A stretch of DNA of 64,000 bases from Stagonosporopsis chrysanthemi (GCA_022560025.1 JAFISE010000003.1:313262-377261); one strand, 5' to 3'; counted from the first letter of the stretch, positions 32,428-44,050 are shown. The notes: generated by a model from the letters alone, not told the origin. Numbers and translations are program-made.

Positions 32428-33336
32428 ATGTACGGCGAAACCGCCAACAAGCTGGTGAGTATGCTTACTTACGTCTAACCTAACCTCGAACTCTACTCTT
32501 TGCTATGTCACCGTATAACGTGCAGCGCATTGTACACCGTACCTGAGCCGCTAAGGTCTCTTGGTGTATTTTATGGAAGATCGCTTGGGCTACAGGCTTT
32601 CTTAACAACTCCTCTGTGTACACGTAGCGCAGCTCGCTGATACATCGATGCAGGTCCAGAACGCCAAACGGACGCTCGCACTTCCACATCTGCCACCTTA
32701 CCAATCAGAACTCATCAGGTCCGTCGTGCGCGAAGTAAGAGATCTAGACAAGGATGTGGCTTCACTGCTCGCTCCTTACTCCGGTTCCTTCAACCCAGCC
32801 TCGTCCCCCGAAACAGCATGCGCTTTGCTTGTCAACCATCTATGTATGCGGCGTAACAAGAGATGTCTGCTCGCGTATCACAAGGTTCGCAGCGACAAGC
32901 TAGAGGAGTACTGCTGGAATGGCGTAGACGTACTCGAACAGCAGGCACAGAAGGTCAACGGAAGCAACGCCGTGGAAGGTAGCGCACTTGGTGCGGAGAG
33001 CAGTCTATCGCCTGAAGAGGAGGAGTATGTGCGACAGTACAGTGACTTGCTGGCTGCCTACAAAGGCCAGTGGACAGACATCGACCTTACTGGGAGCTTA
33101 GAGCCCCCCAGAGATCTTTTCATCGATGTTCGGGTATTGAAAGATGCTGGCGAGATTCAAACAGAATACGGGTAAGCTTTACCGACCTTCGTGGTTTTTT
33201 TTTTGCAACTATGTCAACGCAGCAAGGCTGATCAATTGGCAGGTCGATCACCTTGACGAAGAATAGTCAATTTTACGTGCGCCACGGTGACGTGGAGAGA
33301 TTGATTCAGCAAGGGTATCTCCAGCGCCTGAGCTGA
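32428..33336 (+). CDS. PSF1: GINS complex subunit Psf1
   Basis: Exons 32428-32454, 32654-33171 and 33243-33336 give 212 residues, the usual length. Exon 1 codes only MYGETANKL; the 199-nt first intron starts GTGAGT. The second intron (71 nt) starts GTAAGC and holds a run of T. Family sequence: LPPYQSELIRSVVREVRDLD, RRNKRCLLAYHKVRSDKLEE, YVRQYSDLLAAYKGQW, PPRDLFIDVRVLKDAGEI, and the C-terminal B-domain SQFYVRHGDVERLIQQGYL. Psf1 is one of four GINS subunits; with Cdc45 and Mcm2-7 it makes the CMG helicase at replication forks. The middle has a Gly/Ser/Ala insert (about residues 105-125). Confidence 0.93.
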
Positions 33337-34539
33337 TGGAAAAACGCGGTCTATGGGCGGTCTATTCTGCACGTCTGCGATCTCGAACACAACGCCCAGA
33401 CGAAAGTCAGGCTGCAACGTGCCATGTTGAGCACCTGCATATGATCTGCACCTAGGGCTGAGCTCTCCGGCTGCCCATGAGGTCTTCCACAAATCCTTCA
33501 GGGCTACCGCTCGTGGACTTCGTTGACCCTGAACCAACAGCAAGGGGTTTCTTTATTTGAGCCACGTGCGCCGTGGTGGCGATGTGCATGCCTCATTCGA
33601 GCGATACCTATTTCGACCCTGAAACGCGAGCACATGTTGTGTTACAGGACTACATGCGTACCGTACCATTATTGCAGATTTGAAGGAAGACAATACTTGC
33701 TGCAGGGCGTATTAATAGCGACAACATCCCGATAATTTGGTGAACACGAGCACAAGTTGGTGGAGAACTTGTGCCTCTCGCTCGGGCCTCGCTGTCCGCA
33801 TTGAAACCGCACAGATGAAGATTCCGCAGTGGTTGAGGCTGTTCAAGCAAGGGGTAAGCGCCATGATCTCATCCCGGTCAAGGGCACTTGGCGCCAGCCC
33901 AGTGACGAGTTCACAGGTCACGTCGACTGGCAAATCGACCATCACATGAAGCGCACGCGCGTTTCCACGGTCAATCAGGGAGGGGTTTCCACATGCTGCA
34001 CACTCAAGAGGAATTGGGCTACAACAGGGCTGGAGAGGTGGCAAGGATGCAGGACTTCGAGGACCGTCCATGCCATTCGTCGACGCCCCTTCGACATGTC
34101 GCGGAGGAAGACGGCGCTACGAGATCGGCCACGCAATCGCATGGACCACTTGTCTGAGCTGCAGTCGTGCATAATTGCCACGCCTGCTTGGCACAAGGAT
34201 ACGAGCCTATGCGGCTGAGAACCAAGGATGGGGTACTAGTCAGGGCGGGAACGTTGTGTAGATGAACCGAGAAGCAAGAATCCAAACTACACAATTGTCG
34301 ACGAGTCACCAACAATCACGACGCACAAGCAGAACGCGTTCTAATGAAGCATGTATTCGTGTGAAATACTAAGTGTTCCGGGGTAACACAGTACACCGCA
34401 CATACCCCATGAGCAATTCACTTTGCGTGCGAGCCAGACCGGGCAGGCAGGAGAGCTGGATGATTCGACGTCTTTTCGGCGACGCGAGAGCGCGCTTCGG
34501 ACCTGGGACTGGGTTGTCGCGATCAAAGGTATCGCTCAT

Positions 34540-34619
<80 letters not shown>

Positions 34620-34774
34620 GTGCTTACTGTGTGCCCAAGTTGGTGACATGTCATATCCATATTGCAAGTGATAAATGATCCCAGCTGCACCTTTTCCGTA
34701 TCGTAGCCTTAAACAAACGCCAGCTATGCAGAGTGCTCTCGATGTGAAGATGGAGCACGCGATGTGTGACGTGC
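33337..34774. other. Intergenic region with poly-G array
   Basis: About 1.4 kb between convergent genes. Frames on both strands overlap without order. A poly-G array is listed separately. Confidence 0.55.
34540..34618. repeat. Poly-G array, 36 G + TTT + 40 G
   Basis: G runs at 34540-34575 and 34579-34618 are split only by TTT. Such a run could form G-quadruplexes, or could be an assembly or base-calling artefact. Confidence 0.9.
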
Positions 34775-37700
34775 TCAGACAACGCTGTAGCGACCGGTAG
34801 GCGCGCGGACAGAGGAGGCGTCTTCGGCTGCGATGGTGCCCTCGCGCAGGAGGCGGGTGAGCTCCATCATGGCCTGCGTGACGACGTTCTCGGTATCGCC
34901 CTCGACGAGGATGTACAGCTTTGGCAGTTCCGTCTCGGTTGGCTCTTTGCCCGGCGCGTAGAAGTTGCCCTTGGTCGTGATACTGACACCAGTCTGGTCG
35001 AGGATCTTGGCAACGTTGGTGCGGTTCGTGACGGCCCAGCGTGCTTTCTGCGGGAAGTCGTTGATCTCGATGGTGCTGTGGTAGAGACCCGCGTCCGGAC
35101 CCTTGTTATCGATGGGCTGGCCGGCGTGAATCATGCCCTTCTTGCTGAGGCGGCCGTCGACCTTGTTTGCGGCCGCGAGGGCACGTTCTTTGGCGCTCAT
35201 CGGCTTTCCAGAGCTGGCGGCGTCTGGGCGCTCGGTCTTTTGCACTACAATCTTAGAGTTCAGCAGCTTCATCCACGAGGGCTGCTCTTCCTCTGACTTC
35301 GCGGCCGTTGGGTCAGCAGCCTTGACGATGCCAGGGCCAGCGACTTCGGGCTGCTTGAGGGCGGGCAGTTCGGGCTCTTCCTCTGAGTCTTCCTCGCCTT
35401 CGACCTTGTGGGCGCGCTTCTCGCGTTTCTTCTCGAGCGCGCGTGCGGCGTCGAGGCGGTCCAGACCCTTTCCGCCGAAGCCGCCGAAGAACTTCTCTGT
35501 GCCGGCTTTGGCTTTCTCGAGGAAAGTCTCTGCCATCTTTTGTACTCCCTCAGGCACTTCTGTGCTACTCTCCTTGAGCGCCTTCACAATGTGAACGGCG
35601 AAGCGCTCCTGACCTGGGTTCTCCAGTAGCGTAATTGCTGTACCCTTGTTACCTGCTCGACCAGTACGACCGCAGCGGTGGACGTAATCCTCCAAGTGAG
35701 TCGGACAGTCGAAGTTGAAGACCATGGCCAGACCTGGCACATCAAGACCACGAGCAGCAACAGAGGTAGCAATGAGGACGGAAAGAACGCCCTGCTTGAA
35801 GTCGTTGATGGCTTCGTTGCGATCAGTCTGATCCTTGGCACCATGGATAGTGTTGACGGATAGGTACTTAGCCTTGAACAATTTTGATAAGAGATCCTCA
35901 GCAGTCTCTTGTTTCTCAGTGAAAACGAGTACCTGTGCGTTCTCATCTTCGGCGAACAACTGGCCAAGGTGTAGAAGCAGCTTGTTGATCTTCTTCTCGT
36001 ACGACGGTTCTACGAGCGAGATTATCTGTGTAATTTCAGGCGCGACCTTGCTGCGACCGCCAATGATGACCTCGGCGGGCTTATGGAGCGCCTTTCGAGC
36101 CAGAGCAGCCATGTTCTTGGGAAATGTGGCTGAGAAGAGAATGGTCTGACGATCAGGGCGCACAGTTGCAAGAATCTTCATAACTTGTGGCTCGAAGCCC
36201 ATGTCGAACATACGGTCAGCCTCGTCAAGAATGACATACGTTATACGCCTGAAGCTTAGCACGCGACCCGAATTACTCTGAAGCAGATCAATGAGACGTC
36301 CGGGGGTGGCGCACAGGACGTGGATGCCGCCTCGCTTAATCATAGCAATGTTGTCAGAAATGGGCTCTCCGCCATAGGCACACTCGATCTTGAGGCCGGA
36401 AGCCTTGAGGAAGGGCTTCAGCTCGTTCTTGATCTGCAACGAAAGCTCTCGTGTCGGGGCCATGATCAATCCGATGGGGCCGTCGGATGACTTGAGCGGG
36501 CGTTGATCTAAGATGTGGCGAATCATAGGGATACCAAAGCCGAGAGTCTTACCAGAACCTGTCTTGGCGACGCCGATAAGATCACGACCTGATTCGGCGA
36601 TCGGGATGGCTTGTGCTTGAATGGCAGTAGGCCTGTCATAGCGCACCTTTTGGAAGACGTCCATGGTGGCTTGGAGCAAACCCATCTGCGCCCACTTGGT
36701 GACAGGACGAGGAACGTCGTCTGGCTTGACCTTGATGCCGTCCATTTCGTGTCGAAGGTCGGCAACCTCTTCCGGTGTCATGGCAGTGACCTCAGACGGC
36801 TCAGTGTAGAAGTTCTTACGGAACGGCTCGTACTCAACTTTGTCGTGGTCGATGACTGGGGCCTCCCTCTTCTTTTTCTTGTGTGACTGCATAGCAAGCA
36901 TGTCTTCAGCTTCAACAGAAGTCCGCTCGGGTTCGAGGTCGTCGTTGAACATGGCTGTGCCTTGAGGGGCTGCTCGACTTGGGGCTGGCTCGGTAAGGCC
37001 GGCCATGAAGGCATCGAGAGGGTCGACGTCGTCTTCTTCGGCGCCTGCGTTTTCGTCAACCTCCATCTTGTCTGTGGCCTCTTCGGCAGCTGGAGCTTGA
37101 GGCTCCGCCATGGTGGTGTCCTCTTCTGTCGCTGCCAGCTCAGCGCGACGCTTTTCGAGCTGAGCCTGAAGCTGAGCATTGTTCTCGTCGTCATCACTAC
37201 CCATGTCGTCCAGGGCAGCGCCGTCCTCTTCCTCAGCGTCGGGCAGGATATCGGCGTCGTCGATCGGGGCAAAGGCAGGAAGTGCTTGGAATTTGCGCTT
37301 GCCCGTGTCCGTGTCATCATCAAGGAAGGCCTTTTTTGTGGTTTCTGCTTCATCTAGCGCGTTTTTGGTCTTTAGCCCAAAGGCGCCGATGTTACTGTTA
37401 GCCTTGCCTTGTTGTGCGAATGCTGGTTCTGCGCGAGTTAGCAGGTGGTCCGGTAGCCAGTCGGGTTGAAGCTGCTTACTGGTGGTGACTGGCTTGCCTG
37501 CAGGCTTGGCCGCCAGAGGTCGTGCTGCTGCCGATTCATCGAGCTTGAAGGTCGACTTTTCGGGCTGCTTCTGCTTGAGTTTCTCGGCAGCGCTCTTTGC
37601 GGGTGCTTTGGCCTTGGCCGGCTCTGCAGTGTTTCCGCTTGGAGGTGGCGTGGCAGCAACAGTGGGCGTCGGCGGCGCAGTGATGGTAGGCGAGGCCACA

Positions 37701-38266
37701 GCACTGGGAGTGTCGCCGCCTTTCTCTTTGGTGAGACGCTCCGCATTGCGCTTCTTCCACTCGGCAAGCTTGGCTGCACGTGCCGCCATCTTGTCTTCCT
37801 CGGGGTCTTTCTTGTCGTCGCGGGCGACGGAGCCTGGGCGGTCGCCGCGTCGGCTCTCTGTGGCGGGGGTGGCCGTCGACGAGCCCGGGCGACGTGACGT
37901 CGAGCGGCGCGGCCTGTCGTCGCGGTCTCTGTCGGCGCGGTTGCGGCTGCGGCTCCTGTCATCGCGCCTGTAGCGGTCGTCGCGGCGGTCTCGTGACCTG
38001 TCTCTCCGGCCTGCGGGCGAGCGTGTGCGGCGGCGGTCTCTACGGTCATCGCGGCTGCCACGCCCGCCGCGGTCTCGCTCCCTCTCTCGCTCCCTGTCGC
38101 GAGGGCGGTCGTCACGCCTGCTGCTGCCCGCATAGCGGTCCCCGTAGCGGTCGCGTGACCGGTCTCGCTCCCGGTCTCGTCGTGCGGGGGACCGCGAGCG
38201 GTCGCGGCGGGGCGGAGAGTAGCGACCGCGGTCGTACCTTGATGAATCAGCGTGGCGCGTCGCCAT
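34775..38266 (-). CDS. PRP5: DEAD-box splicing helicase Prp5
   Basis: One exon of 1163 residues starts at the ATG at 38266 (MATRHADSSRYDRGRYSPPR). The frame is open for 584 codons further upstream, but that is antisense to Erb1. The N-terminus is an Arg/Ser/Asp-rich RS-like region, then a Lys/Ala/Glu/Pro stretch and an acidic part with DPLDAFMAGL. Helicase motifs: GVAKTGSGKTLGFG (about 569), PTRELSLQIKNE, TPGRLIDLL, DEADRMFDMGFEPQVM (about 680), SATFPKNM, ARGLDVPGLAMVFNFDCP, HRCGRTGRAG (about 865). The conserved C-terminus ends in APTGRYSVV. Prp5 uses ATP to remodel the U2 snRNP at the branch site, allowing prespliceosome formation. It is head-to-head with Erb1. Confidence 0.95.
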   Translation of the reverse strand: MATRHADSSRYDRGRYSPPRRDRSRSPARRDRERDRSRDRYGDRYAGSSRRDDRPRDRERERERDRGGRGSRDDRRDRRRTRSPAGRRDRSRDRRDDRYRRDDRSRSRNRADRDRDDRPRRSTSRRPGSSTATPATESRRGDRPGSVARDDKKDPEEDKMAARAAKLAEWKKRNAERLTKEKGGDTPSAVASPTITAPPTPTVAATPPPSGNTAEPAKAKAPAKSAAEKLKQKQPEKSTFKLDESAAARPLAAKPAGKPVTTSKQLQPDWLPDHLLTRAEPAFAQQGKANSNIGAFGLKTKNALDEAETTKKAFLDDDTDTGKRKFQALPAFAPIDDADILPDAEEEDGAALDDMGSDDDENNAQLQAQLEKRRAELAATEEDTTMAEPQAPAAEEATDKMEVDENAGAEEDDVDPLDAFMAGLTEPAPSRAAPQGTAMFNDDLEPERTSVEAEDMLAMQSHKKKKREAPVIDHDKVEYEPFRKNFYTEPSEVTAMTPEEVADLRHEMDGIKVKPDDVPRPVTKWAQMGLLQATMDVFQKVRYDRPTAIQAQAIPIAESGRDLIGVAKTGSGKTLGFGIPMIRHILDQRPLKSSDGPIGLIMAPTRELSLQIKNELKPFLKASGLKIECAYGGEPISDNIAMIKRGGIHVLCATPGRLIDLLQSNSGRVLSFRRITYVILDEADRMFDMGFEPQVMKILATVRPDRQTILFSATFPKNMAALARKALHKPAEVIIGGRSKVAPEITQIISLVEPSYEKKINKLLLHLGQLFAEDENAQVLVFTEKQETAEDLLSKLFKAKYLSVNTIHGAKDQTDRNEAINDFKQGVLSVLIATSVAARGLDVPGLAMVFNFDCPTHLEDYVHRCGRTGRAGNKGTAITLLENPGQERFAVHIVKALKESSTEVPEGVQKMAETFLEKAKAGTEKFFGGFGGKGLDRLDAARALEKKREKRAHKVEGEEDSEEEPELPALKQPEVAGPGIVKAADPTAAKSEEEQPSWMKLLNSKIVVQKTERPDAASSGKPMSAKERALAAANKVDGRLSKKGMIHAGQPIDNKGPDAGLYHSTIEINDFPQKARWAVTNRTNVAKILDQTGVSITTKGNFYAPGKEPTETELPKLYILVEGDTENVVTQAMMELTRLLREGTIAAEDASSVRAPTGRYSVV

Positions 38267-38593
38267 GGCGGCTCGAGGCGCAGTACTTTCTGTCTTATGA
38301 GTGTGGTGCGTCCCGGGGTCCGTGTCGCAGTGTGCGGTGAGGCGGATTGGGGTGTCGGCGTGTGTCGGCGTGTGTCGGCGTCGGCGTGTCGGTGGGCGAG
38401 TGTGCAGGTGAGGGCGTGGCTGCAGTGGAGGTTTTGACGCACGCCGGGGATACTGCGGCTCCAGGCAGCCGCTGGTCGCCATCCCTGCTCTGCTAGCGCC
38501 GCCCCACATAAACTTCTTAAACTTCTGGCGTGCAGTCCAAAAATTTCGAAGACTGAAGCCAAGTCCGCCCAAGCAACAGCTTTCGCCGCCACA
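38267..38593. promoter_or_regulatory. Shared divergent promoter of Prp5 and Erb1
   Basis: The 327 bases between the two ATGs must hold both promoters. A short repeat of GTGTCGGC units lies near 38352-38392. No TATA box is evident. Confidence 0.5.
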
Positions 38594-40963
38594 ATGTCTG
38601 TCAATCCGCGCAAGAGAAAGGTCGTCGCAAAGGAGGCGCCGCCGCCGGAGAGTGATTCCGAGAATGAATTGGGCGACGGCCTGCTCGAGGGCATTTTGTC
38701 GCACTCCGAAGACGACTCGGATGCAAGTGACGAGCTGGAGGAGGAGGACGACGACGACACCGACGCCAGCAGCATAATCGAGGGCCTGTCTGACGAGGAC
38801 GAGGAGGACGAAGAGGACGAGGACGAGGACGCGGACGAGATTCGAGAGCAGATGCGCAAGCTCAAGACTGCAGACGGGCCGTTGAAGCGAAAGCCCGGAC
38901 AGCAGACACACGAGATGGACCTGGATGCTGCGACGGGCGGCGAGCTCGACGACGACGACGAGGACCTCAAGCCCAACTACACAGTCCAGACCGACGCCAA
39001 CGGCAACACACGCTACATCTACCAGGAGATCAACCCCGTGTACGAGTCCGACGACTCGGACGCCGAGCAGACCAACACGATCGGCAACATCGACCTCAAG
39101 TACTACGACGAGTACCCGCACATTGGCTACGACATCAACGGCAAGAAGATCATGCGCCCCGCAAAGGGCGAGGCTTTGGACGCTCTGCTGGACAGCATCG
39201 ACATCCCCAAGGGCTGGACTGGTCTGACCGACCCCACCACTGGCAAGCCGCTGCAGCTGTCCGAGGAAGAGCTGGATGTGCTGAAGAAGGTCACACGAAA
39301 TGAGGTCATCGAGGAGGGCTACGACCCGTATCCAGAGATGATTGCCTACTTCTCTGGCGTGAACCAGGAGATTATGCCTCTGAGTGCTGCCCCCGAGCCA
39401 AAGCGCCGCTTCATCCCGTCCAAGCACGAGGCGAAGCGCGTGATGAAGATTGTCAAGGCCATCAGGGAAGGCCGCATTGCGCCGTACAAGGCGCCTGAGG
39501 ACGAGGAAGAGGAGGACCAGTTCAACTTCGACGTCTGGGCCGATGAGAAGCCACGAGACGCAAACTCGATGCACATTGCCGCGCCCAAGCTGCCTCCGCC
39601 AGGCTATGAAGCATCGTACCACCCGCCTCCCGAGTACCTTCCGGATAAGGCAGAAGAGGACGCCTGGCTGGAACAGGATGAGGAGGACAGGGAGAGGGAG
39701 TTTTTGCCTAAGAACTACGAAGCGTTGCGCAAGGTCCCTGGGTACGAGACCTTTGTGAAGGAACGCTTTGAGCGCAGTCTGGATCTCTACCTCGCGCCCC
39801 GTATCAGGAGGAACAGGCTCAACATCGACCCGGAATCGCTGCTTCCCAAGCTGCCTGACCCTGAAGAGCTCAAGCCGTTCCCCACAACCTGCGCCGCTAT
39901 TTTCCGCGGGCAGGAAGGCCGCGTGCGTACTGTGTCTGTCGACCCACAGGGGATTTTTGTCGCATCTGGTGGTGACGACGGCTACGTGCGCATCTGGGAG
40001 ATACTCACTGGCCGTCAAGTCTGGAACGCACGTCTCTCGTCTGAGGAGGCGGTTGACGCTGTGTCATGGCGGCCGGTGAAGGAGGCGTCGATCCTCGCCG
40101 CCGCATCTGGCGAGCACGTCTATCTAATTGTTCCCTTCCAGATTTTGTCCCCCGACGTAGAGCAGCATTCGCGGGACATTTTGGATGCAGGATGGGGTTA
40201 CGCATCCTCCAAGAACACAGCCATTACCGCCGGCGATGCACCCAAAACACCGCCAGGCGTATGGTCGCGACCGGAGAAGAAGCTGGAGAACAAGGGCGTG
40301 CTCATCCAGGTCGAAGTGCGCAGCGCCATCAAGACACTCAGCTGGCACCGCCGCGGCGACTACTTCACGACCGTGTCGCCGCGCGGCCAGTCCAGCTCGG
40401 TCGCGATCCACACCATCTCCAAGCACCTGACGCAGCTCCCCTTCCGCCGGCTCAAGGGCATCGCGCAGACGGCGCAGTTCCACCCCAGCAAGGCCATCTT
40501 CTTCGTGGCAACGCGCAACACGATCCGCAGCTACGACCTGGCCAAGCAAGAACTGGTCAAGATCCTGCAGCCTGGAGCGAAATGGATCTCATCCATTGAC
40601 GTGCATCCCGGCGGCGACAACCTGCTGGTGGGCACGTACGACAAGCGGCTGCTGTGGCACGACCTCGAGCTGTCGACCAAGCCGTACAAGACGCTGCGGT
40701 TCCACCAGGCGGCGATCCGGGCGGTGGCGTACCACAAGGGCGGGTACCCGCTGTTTGCCGACGCCAGCGACGACGGCAGCCTGCAGATATTCCACGGCAA
40801 GGTGGTGGGCGATCTGATGGAGAATGCGACGATTGTGCCACTCAAGGTGCTGCGCGGGCACAAGGTCAAGCAGCGACTGGGCGTCATGGGGGTCGAATGG
40901 CACCCGCGCGAGCCGTGGTGCGTGAGTGCGGGCGCAGACGGCACGATACGGCTGTGGAACTAG
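38594..40963 (+). CDS. ERB1: Ribosome biogenesis protein Erb1 (BOP1)
   Basis: One exon of 789 residues starts MSVNPRKRKVVAKEAPPPES. A very acidic N-terminus leads into the BOP1NT domain (about 145-400): NIDLKYYDEYPHIGYDINGK, GYDPYPEMIAYFSGVNQEIM, RRFIPSKHEAKRVMKIVKAI, PPEYLPDKAEEDAWLEQDEE. The WD40 propeller takes the rest, from LKPFPTTCAAIFRGQEGRVR and VDPQGIFVASGGDDGYVRIW to the last blade VSAGADGTIRLWN. Erb1 with Nop7 and Ytm1 forms the PeBoW complex needed for 27S pre-rRNA processing and 60S assembly in the nucleolus. The propeller half is very GC-rich. Confidence 0.95.
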   Translation: MSVNPRKRKVVAKEAPPPESDSENELGDGLLEGILSHSEDDSDASDELEEEDDDDTDASSIIEGLSDEDEEDEEDEDEDADEIREQMRKLKTADGPLKRKPGQQTHEMDLDAATGGELDDDDEDLKPNYTVQTDANGNTRYIYQEINPVYESDDSDAEQTNTIGNIDLKYYDEYPHIGYDINGKKIMRPAKGEALDALLDSIDIPKGWTGLTDPTTGKPLQLSEEELDVLKKVTRNEVIEEGYDPYPEMIAYFSGVNQEIMPLSAAPEPKRRFIPSKHEAKRVMKIVKAIREGRIAPYKAPEDEEEEDQFNFDVWADEKPRDANSMHIAAPKLPPPGYEASYHPPPEYLPDKAEEDAWLEQDEEDREREFLPKNYEALRKVPGYETFVKERFERSLDLYLAPRIRRNRLNIDPESLLPKLPDPEELKPFPTTCAAIFRGQEGRVRTVSVDPQGIFVASGGDDGYVRIWEILTGRQVWNARLSSEEAVDAVSWRPVKEASILAAASGEHVYLIVPFQILSPDVEQHSRDILDAGWGYASSKNTAITAGDAPKTPPGVWSRPEKKLENKGVLIQVEVRSAIKTLSWHRRGDYFTTVSPRGQSSSVAIHTISKHLTQLPFRRLKGIAQTAQFHPSKAIFFVATRNTIRSYDLAKQELVKILQPGAKWISSIDVHPGGDNLLVGTYDKRLLWHDLELSTKPYKTLRFHQAAIRAVAYHKGGYPLFADASDDGSLQIFHGKVVGDLMENATIVPLKVLRGHKVKQRLGVMGVEWHPREPWCVSAGADGTIRLWN

Positions 40964-41778
40964 AGAGTAGGGGTGTGTATGTAGACAGTGTGTGGTGGAT
41001 GATATACCAAAGCACAGAGGGCGCATGGACGGCGTTTGGAGCAGCACCAAAATGAAGACTTTGCACGACCAAAACTGAGTGACTCAAAACATACTGTAGG
41101 TGAAGTCTTGCGCAGGTAAAGTCTTGCGCACGTGAATAGAAGCCCTACAATGCCCTCCACAGCACGTCCATGGAGCAAGCACGAGGCTGGGATGCTTCAG
41201 CCTTCAGGCCAGCCAGGGACTAACCCAAAGGGGCCGGCCAGGCCCCAGCGTGGCGCACTCGGCATGTTTGGGGGGCACGCGGCGGACGACCCCACCGCGC
41301 AAGCCATGGAGCCGGGTGAACGGTGTGCGCTGTCGAGGCCGCCCTCGGCAACCCACGCGTTCTGTGTGCCGCGCTGTGCTGTGGCGCGCTGTGCTGCGCT
41401 GCGCTGTGCTGTGCTGTGGTGTCTGGGCGGCCATGACGTAGTGCCCGGGCGTGCCAGGACGCAGCACGGCCAAGCGGCCGTTGGGGATCTGCGAGCGTTC
41501 TGCTGCTGTCCCCACGCCATGTCGTCTACCGTAGGTACCTAGCGATCCCGTGGGCTAGCGGGCGGCGGAGGTGCAGCTTGCGACGGGCGAGGGCCTTGGC
41601 CATGACCCGTCCGGCGCCCGCGACCTCGACCTCGCCCTGCCTTGGCCCTGGCCGGTGTCCGCTATCCTGTATCCTGTGTCCCCTGTCCCCTGTCCTCTAT
41701 CCTCTGTTCCTCGGTCACTCTGTCACTCTGTCACCTGCCTGCCACCCTCCCATGTTGCGACGCAACTAAGCGCAGGGT
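40964..41778. other. Intergenic spacer with low-complexity tracts
   Basis: No gene. GCTGTG-type repeats lie around 41370-41425 and CCTGT/CTCTGT-type pyrimidine repeats around 41660-41745, just before the WD-protein ATG. Confidence 0.6.
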
Positions 41779-44050
41779 ATGGCAAGAAGCGCGCGCAAGC
41801 GCATCAGCTATGGTGGGTGCCCCGGCCCTTGCACGTCTTGCACGTCTTGCACGTCTTGCATATCCTGCGTGTCCTGCGCGGCCTGCGCGGCCTGCGCGGC
41901 TGGTGAAGGGCCTCCTGCTGACACACACAGTGCTGCCGCTGGCCAACTCGGCGGGCGGCCACCGGCTCGGAGTCAATGGGCTCGCCGTCGACCCCCAGAG
42001 CTCGACGCTGTAGGTTCCCGTCTGTCGCGCGCGCGCACCCCGGCTAACGCAGTGCCGCAGCTACTCGGGCGGCCGCGACGGCGTCATCTGCGCCTGGGAC
42101 CTGGGGCTCGACCTGAGCAGCGCCGCCGCCGCCGACGACGACGAGCGCGACCCCTTTGCCGACCACCACGCCGCCGACTACAAGCCGCCGCCCACGCAGT
42201 TCCGCGCCCAGGTGCAGGCCCACACGCACTGGGTCAACGACCTCGCCCTCGCCCACCACGGCAGCGCCCTCGTCTCCGCCTCGTCCGACATCACCGTCAA
42301 GGTCTGGCGCCCCGCCGCCCACGAGTCGCAGCCGCCCGCCACCATCGGCCTGCACACCGACTACGTCAAGCGCGTGGCCTCGCCGGGCCTCGCGGAGCCG
42401 TGGGTCGCCTCGGGCGGGCTCGACCGCAAGATCAGCCTGTGGGACCTCAATGGCGGCGGCCGGCGCCTGGAGATTGACGTCGGCGAGGAGGACAACACCT
42501 CGGCCAAGGGCTCCGTCTACGCCCTCGCCGCCACCCCGGCCCTCATCGCCAGCGGCGGGCCCGAGAGCGTCGTGCGCGTCTGGGACTCGCGCACCGGCAA
42601 GCGCATCACCAAGTTCGTCGGCCACACGGACAACGTGCGCGACATCCTCGTCGCCCACGACGGCGAGACCATCCTGACGGCCTCGTCCGACCAGACGGTC
42701 AAGGTCTGGTCCATGACGGCCGGCCGCTGCATGTACACCCTCACCATGCACAACGACAGCGTGTGGTCGCTGTTCTCCGAGGACCCCCGCCTCTCCGTCT
42801 TCTACTCGTCCGACCGCTCCGGCACCGTCGCAAAGACCGACGTGCGCAACTGCGCCGAGTGGGACGAGGGCCTGTCCGTCGCCGTCTGCCAGGAGCACGA
42901 GGGCGTCGCCCGCGTCGTCAGTGCCGGCGACTACCTCTGGACCGCCACCTCCAGCTCCAGCATCAACCGGTGGAGCGACGTCGACACCAGTGCCGAGGTC
43001 GAGCTGCCCGAGTCTTACAAGTGGCACAGAAACAGCGTCGCCACCGCTCGCACACGCTACCCCTCGCCGCCCGCCTCCAGCCCACCCGCAAACGGTGCCG
43101 CACCAAAGATCCCCGGAAGGGCTCTCCTGCGCATGTCCAACACCGCGCCCTACCCTCAGCTGTCCACCAAGGACGCAGATGCGTCCACCCTAGCCAGCGC
43201 CCGGAAACCAGCAGACGCCCTCACAGCGACAGAGCATGGAGGCATCGTACCGGCGAGAAGCGCACCAGACTTCTGCATCGAAGGACAGAACGGTCTCATG
43301 AAGCACCACCTCCTCAACGACCGCAGAAGAGTCTTGACCATGGACACGGCCGGAGAGTGCATGTTGTGGGATCTGATCCAGTGCGCCCCGATCAAGTCGT
43401 TTGGCAAGAGGCACATGGAGGACGTCCTGCCCGAGGTCAACACCCAGGAGAGCGTCGCTCATTGGTGCGCCGTCGACACACGCATCGGGACCTTGACCTG
43501 CGTGCTCGAGGAGAACTACTGCTTCGACGCTGAGATGTACGCCGACGACCTGCAGCTGGAAGAGCAGATTGAGTTCCGCGACGACCACAGAATCAACCTG
43601 GGCAAGTGGGTTCTGCGCTACCTCTTCTCCAACCTCATCGACGAAGAGATCAAGCGCGACGAAATCTACCGCGCTCAACTGCTGCAAGAGAAGCAGCAGG
43701 AGGCTCAGGCTCAGGCCCAGGCTGAGACACGACCCACGAATATCGAGATGCCGTCCGTCAACATCAATGGCTGGAACCCTTCGGGGCCCACCTCGGGCTC
43801 TACACTCAAGGGCAATGGCATCCAGTTCCCGCACACACCTGGAATGGGCATCGGCTTGGCGACTCCGCAACTACCATCCCACCCTGCAGGGCGAGGGTCA
43901 GGGTCGCAAGGCAATGCATATCTGACACCGACCAACGAAGAGGGCAACTCGCTTGAGCCCACCAAGTCACAGCGGAGCTCGACGCAAGACAGTCAGGACT
44001 ATTTCGGGCAAACAACATCAGCCAACGGCAATAGTAATGGAAATGGCAAT

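Noticed and set aside
34423..34678. Frames encoding poly-Gly across the poly-G array
   Set aside because: They are produced by the G run itself; the flanks show no coding character.
38267..40018. The Prp5 frame extends about 584 codons upstream of its ATG
   Set aside because: The extension is exactly antisense to Erb1, is rich in Val/Leu/Arg from the complementary GC codon bias, and Prp5 has a good conserved start at 38266.
42044..43027. Long minus-strand frame of 327 codons
   Set aside because: It is antisense to the WD40 region of the WDR48-type gene in GC-rich DNA and shows no domain.
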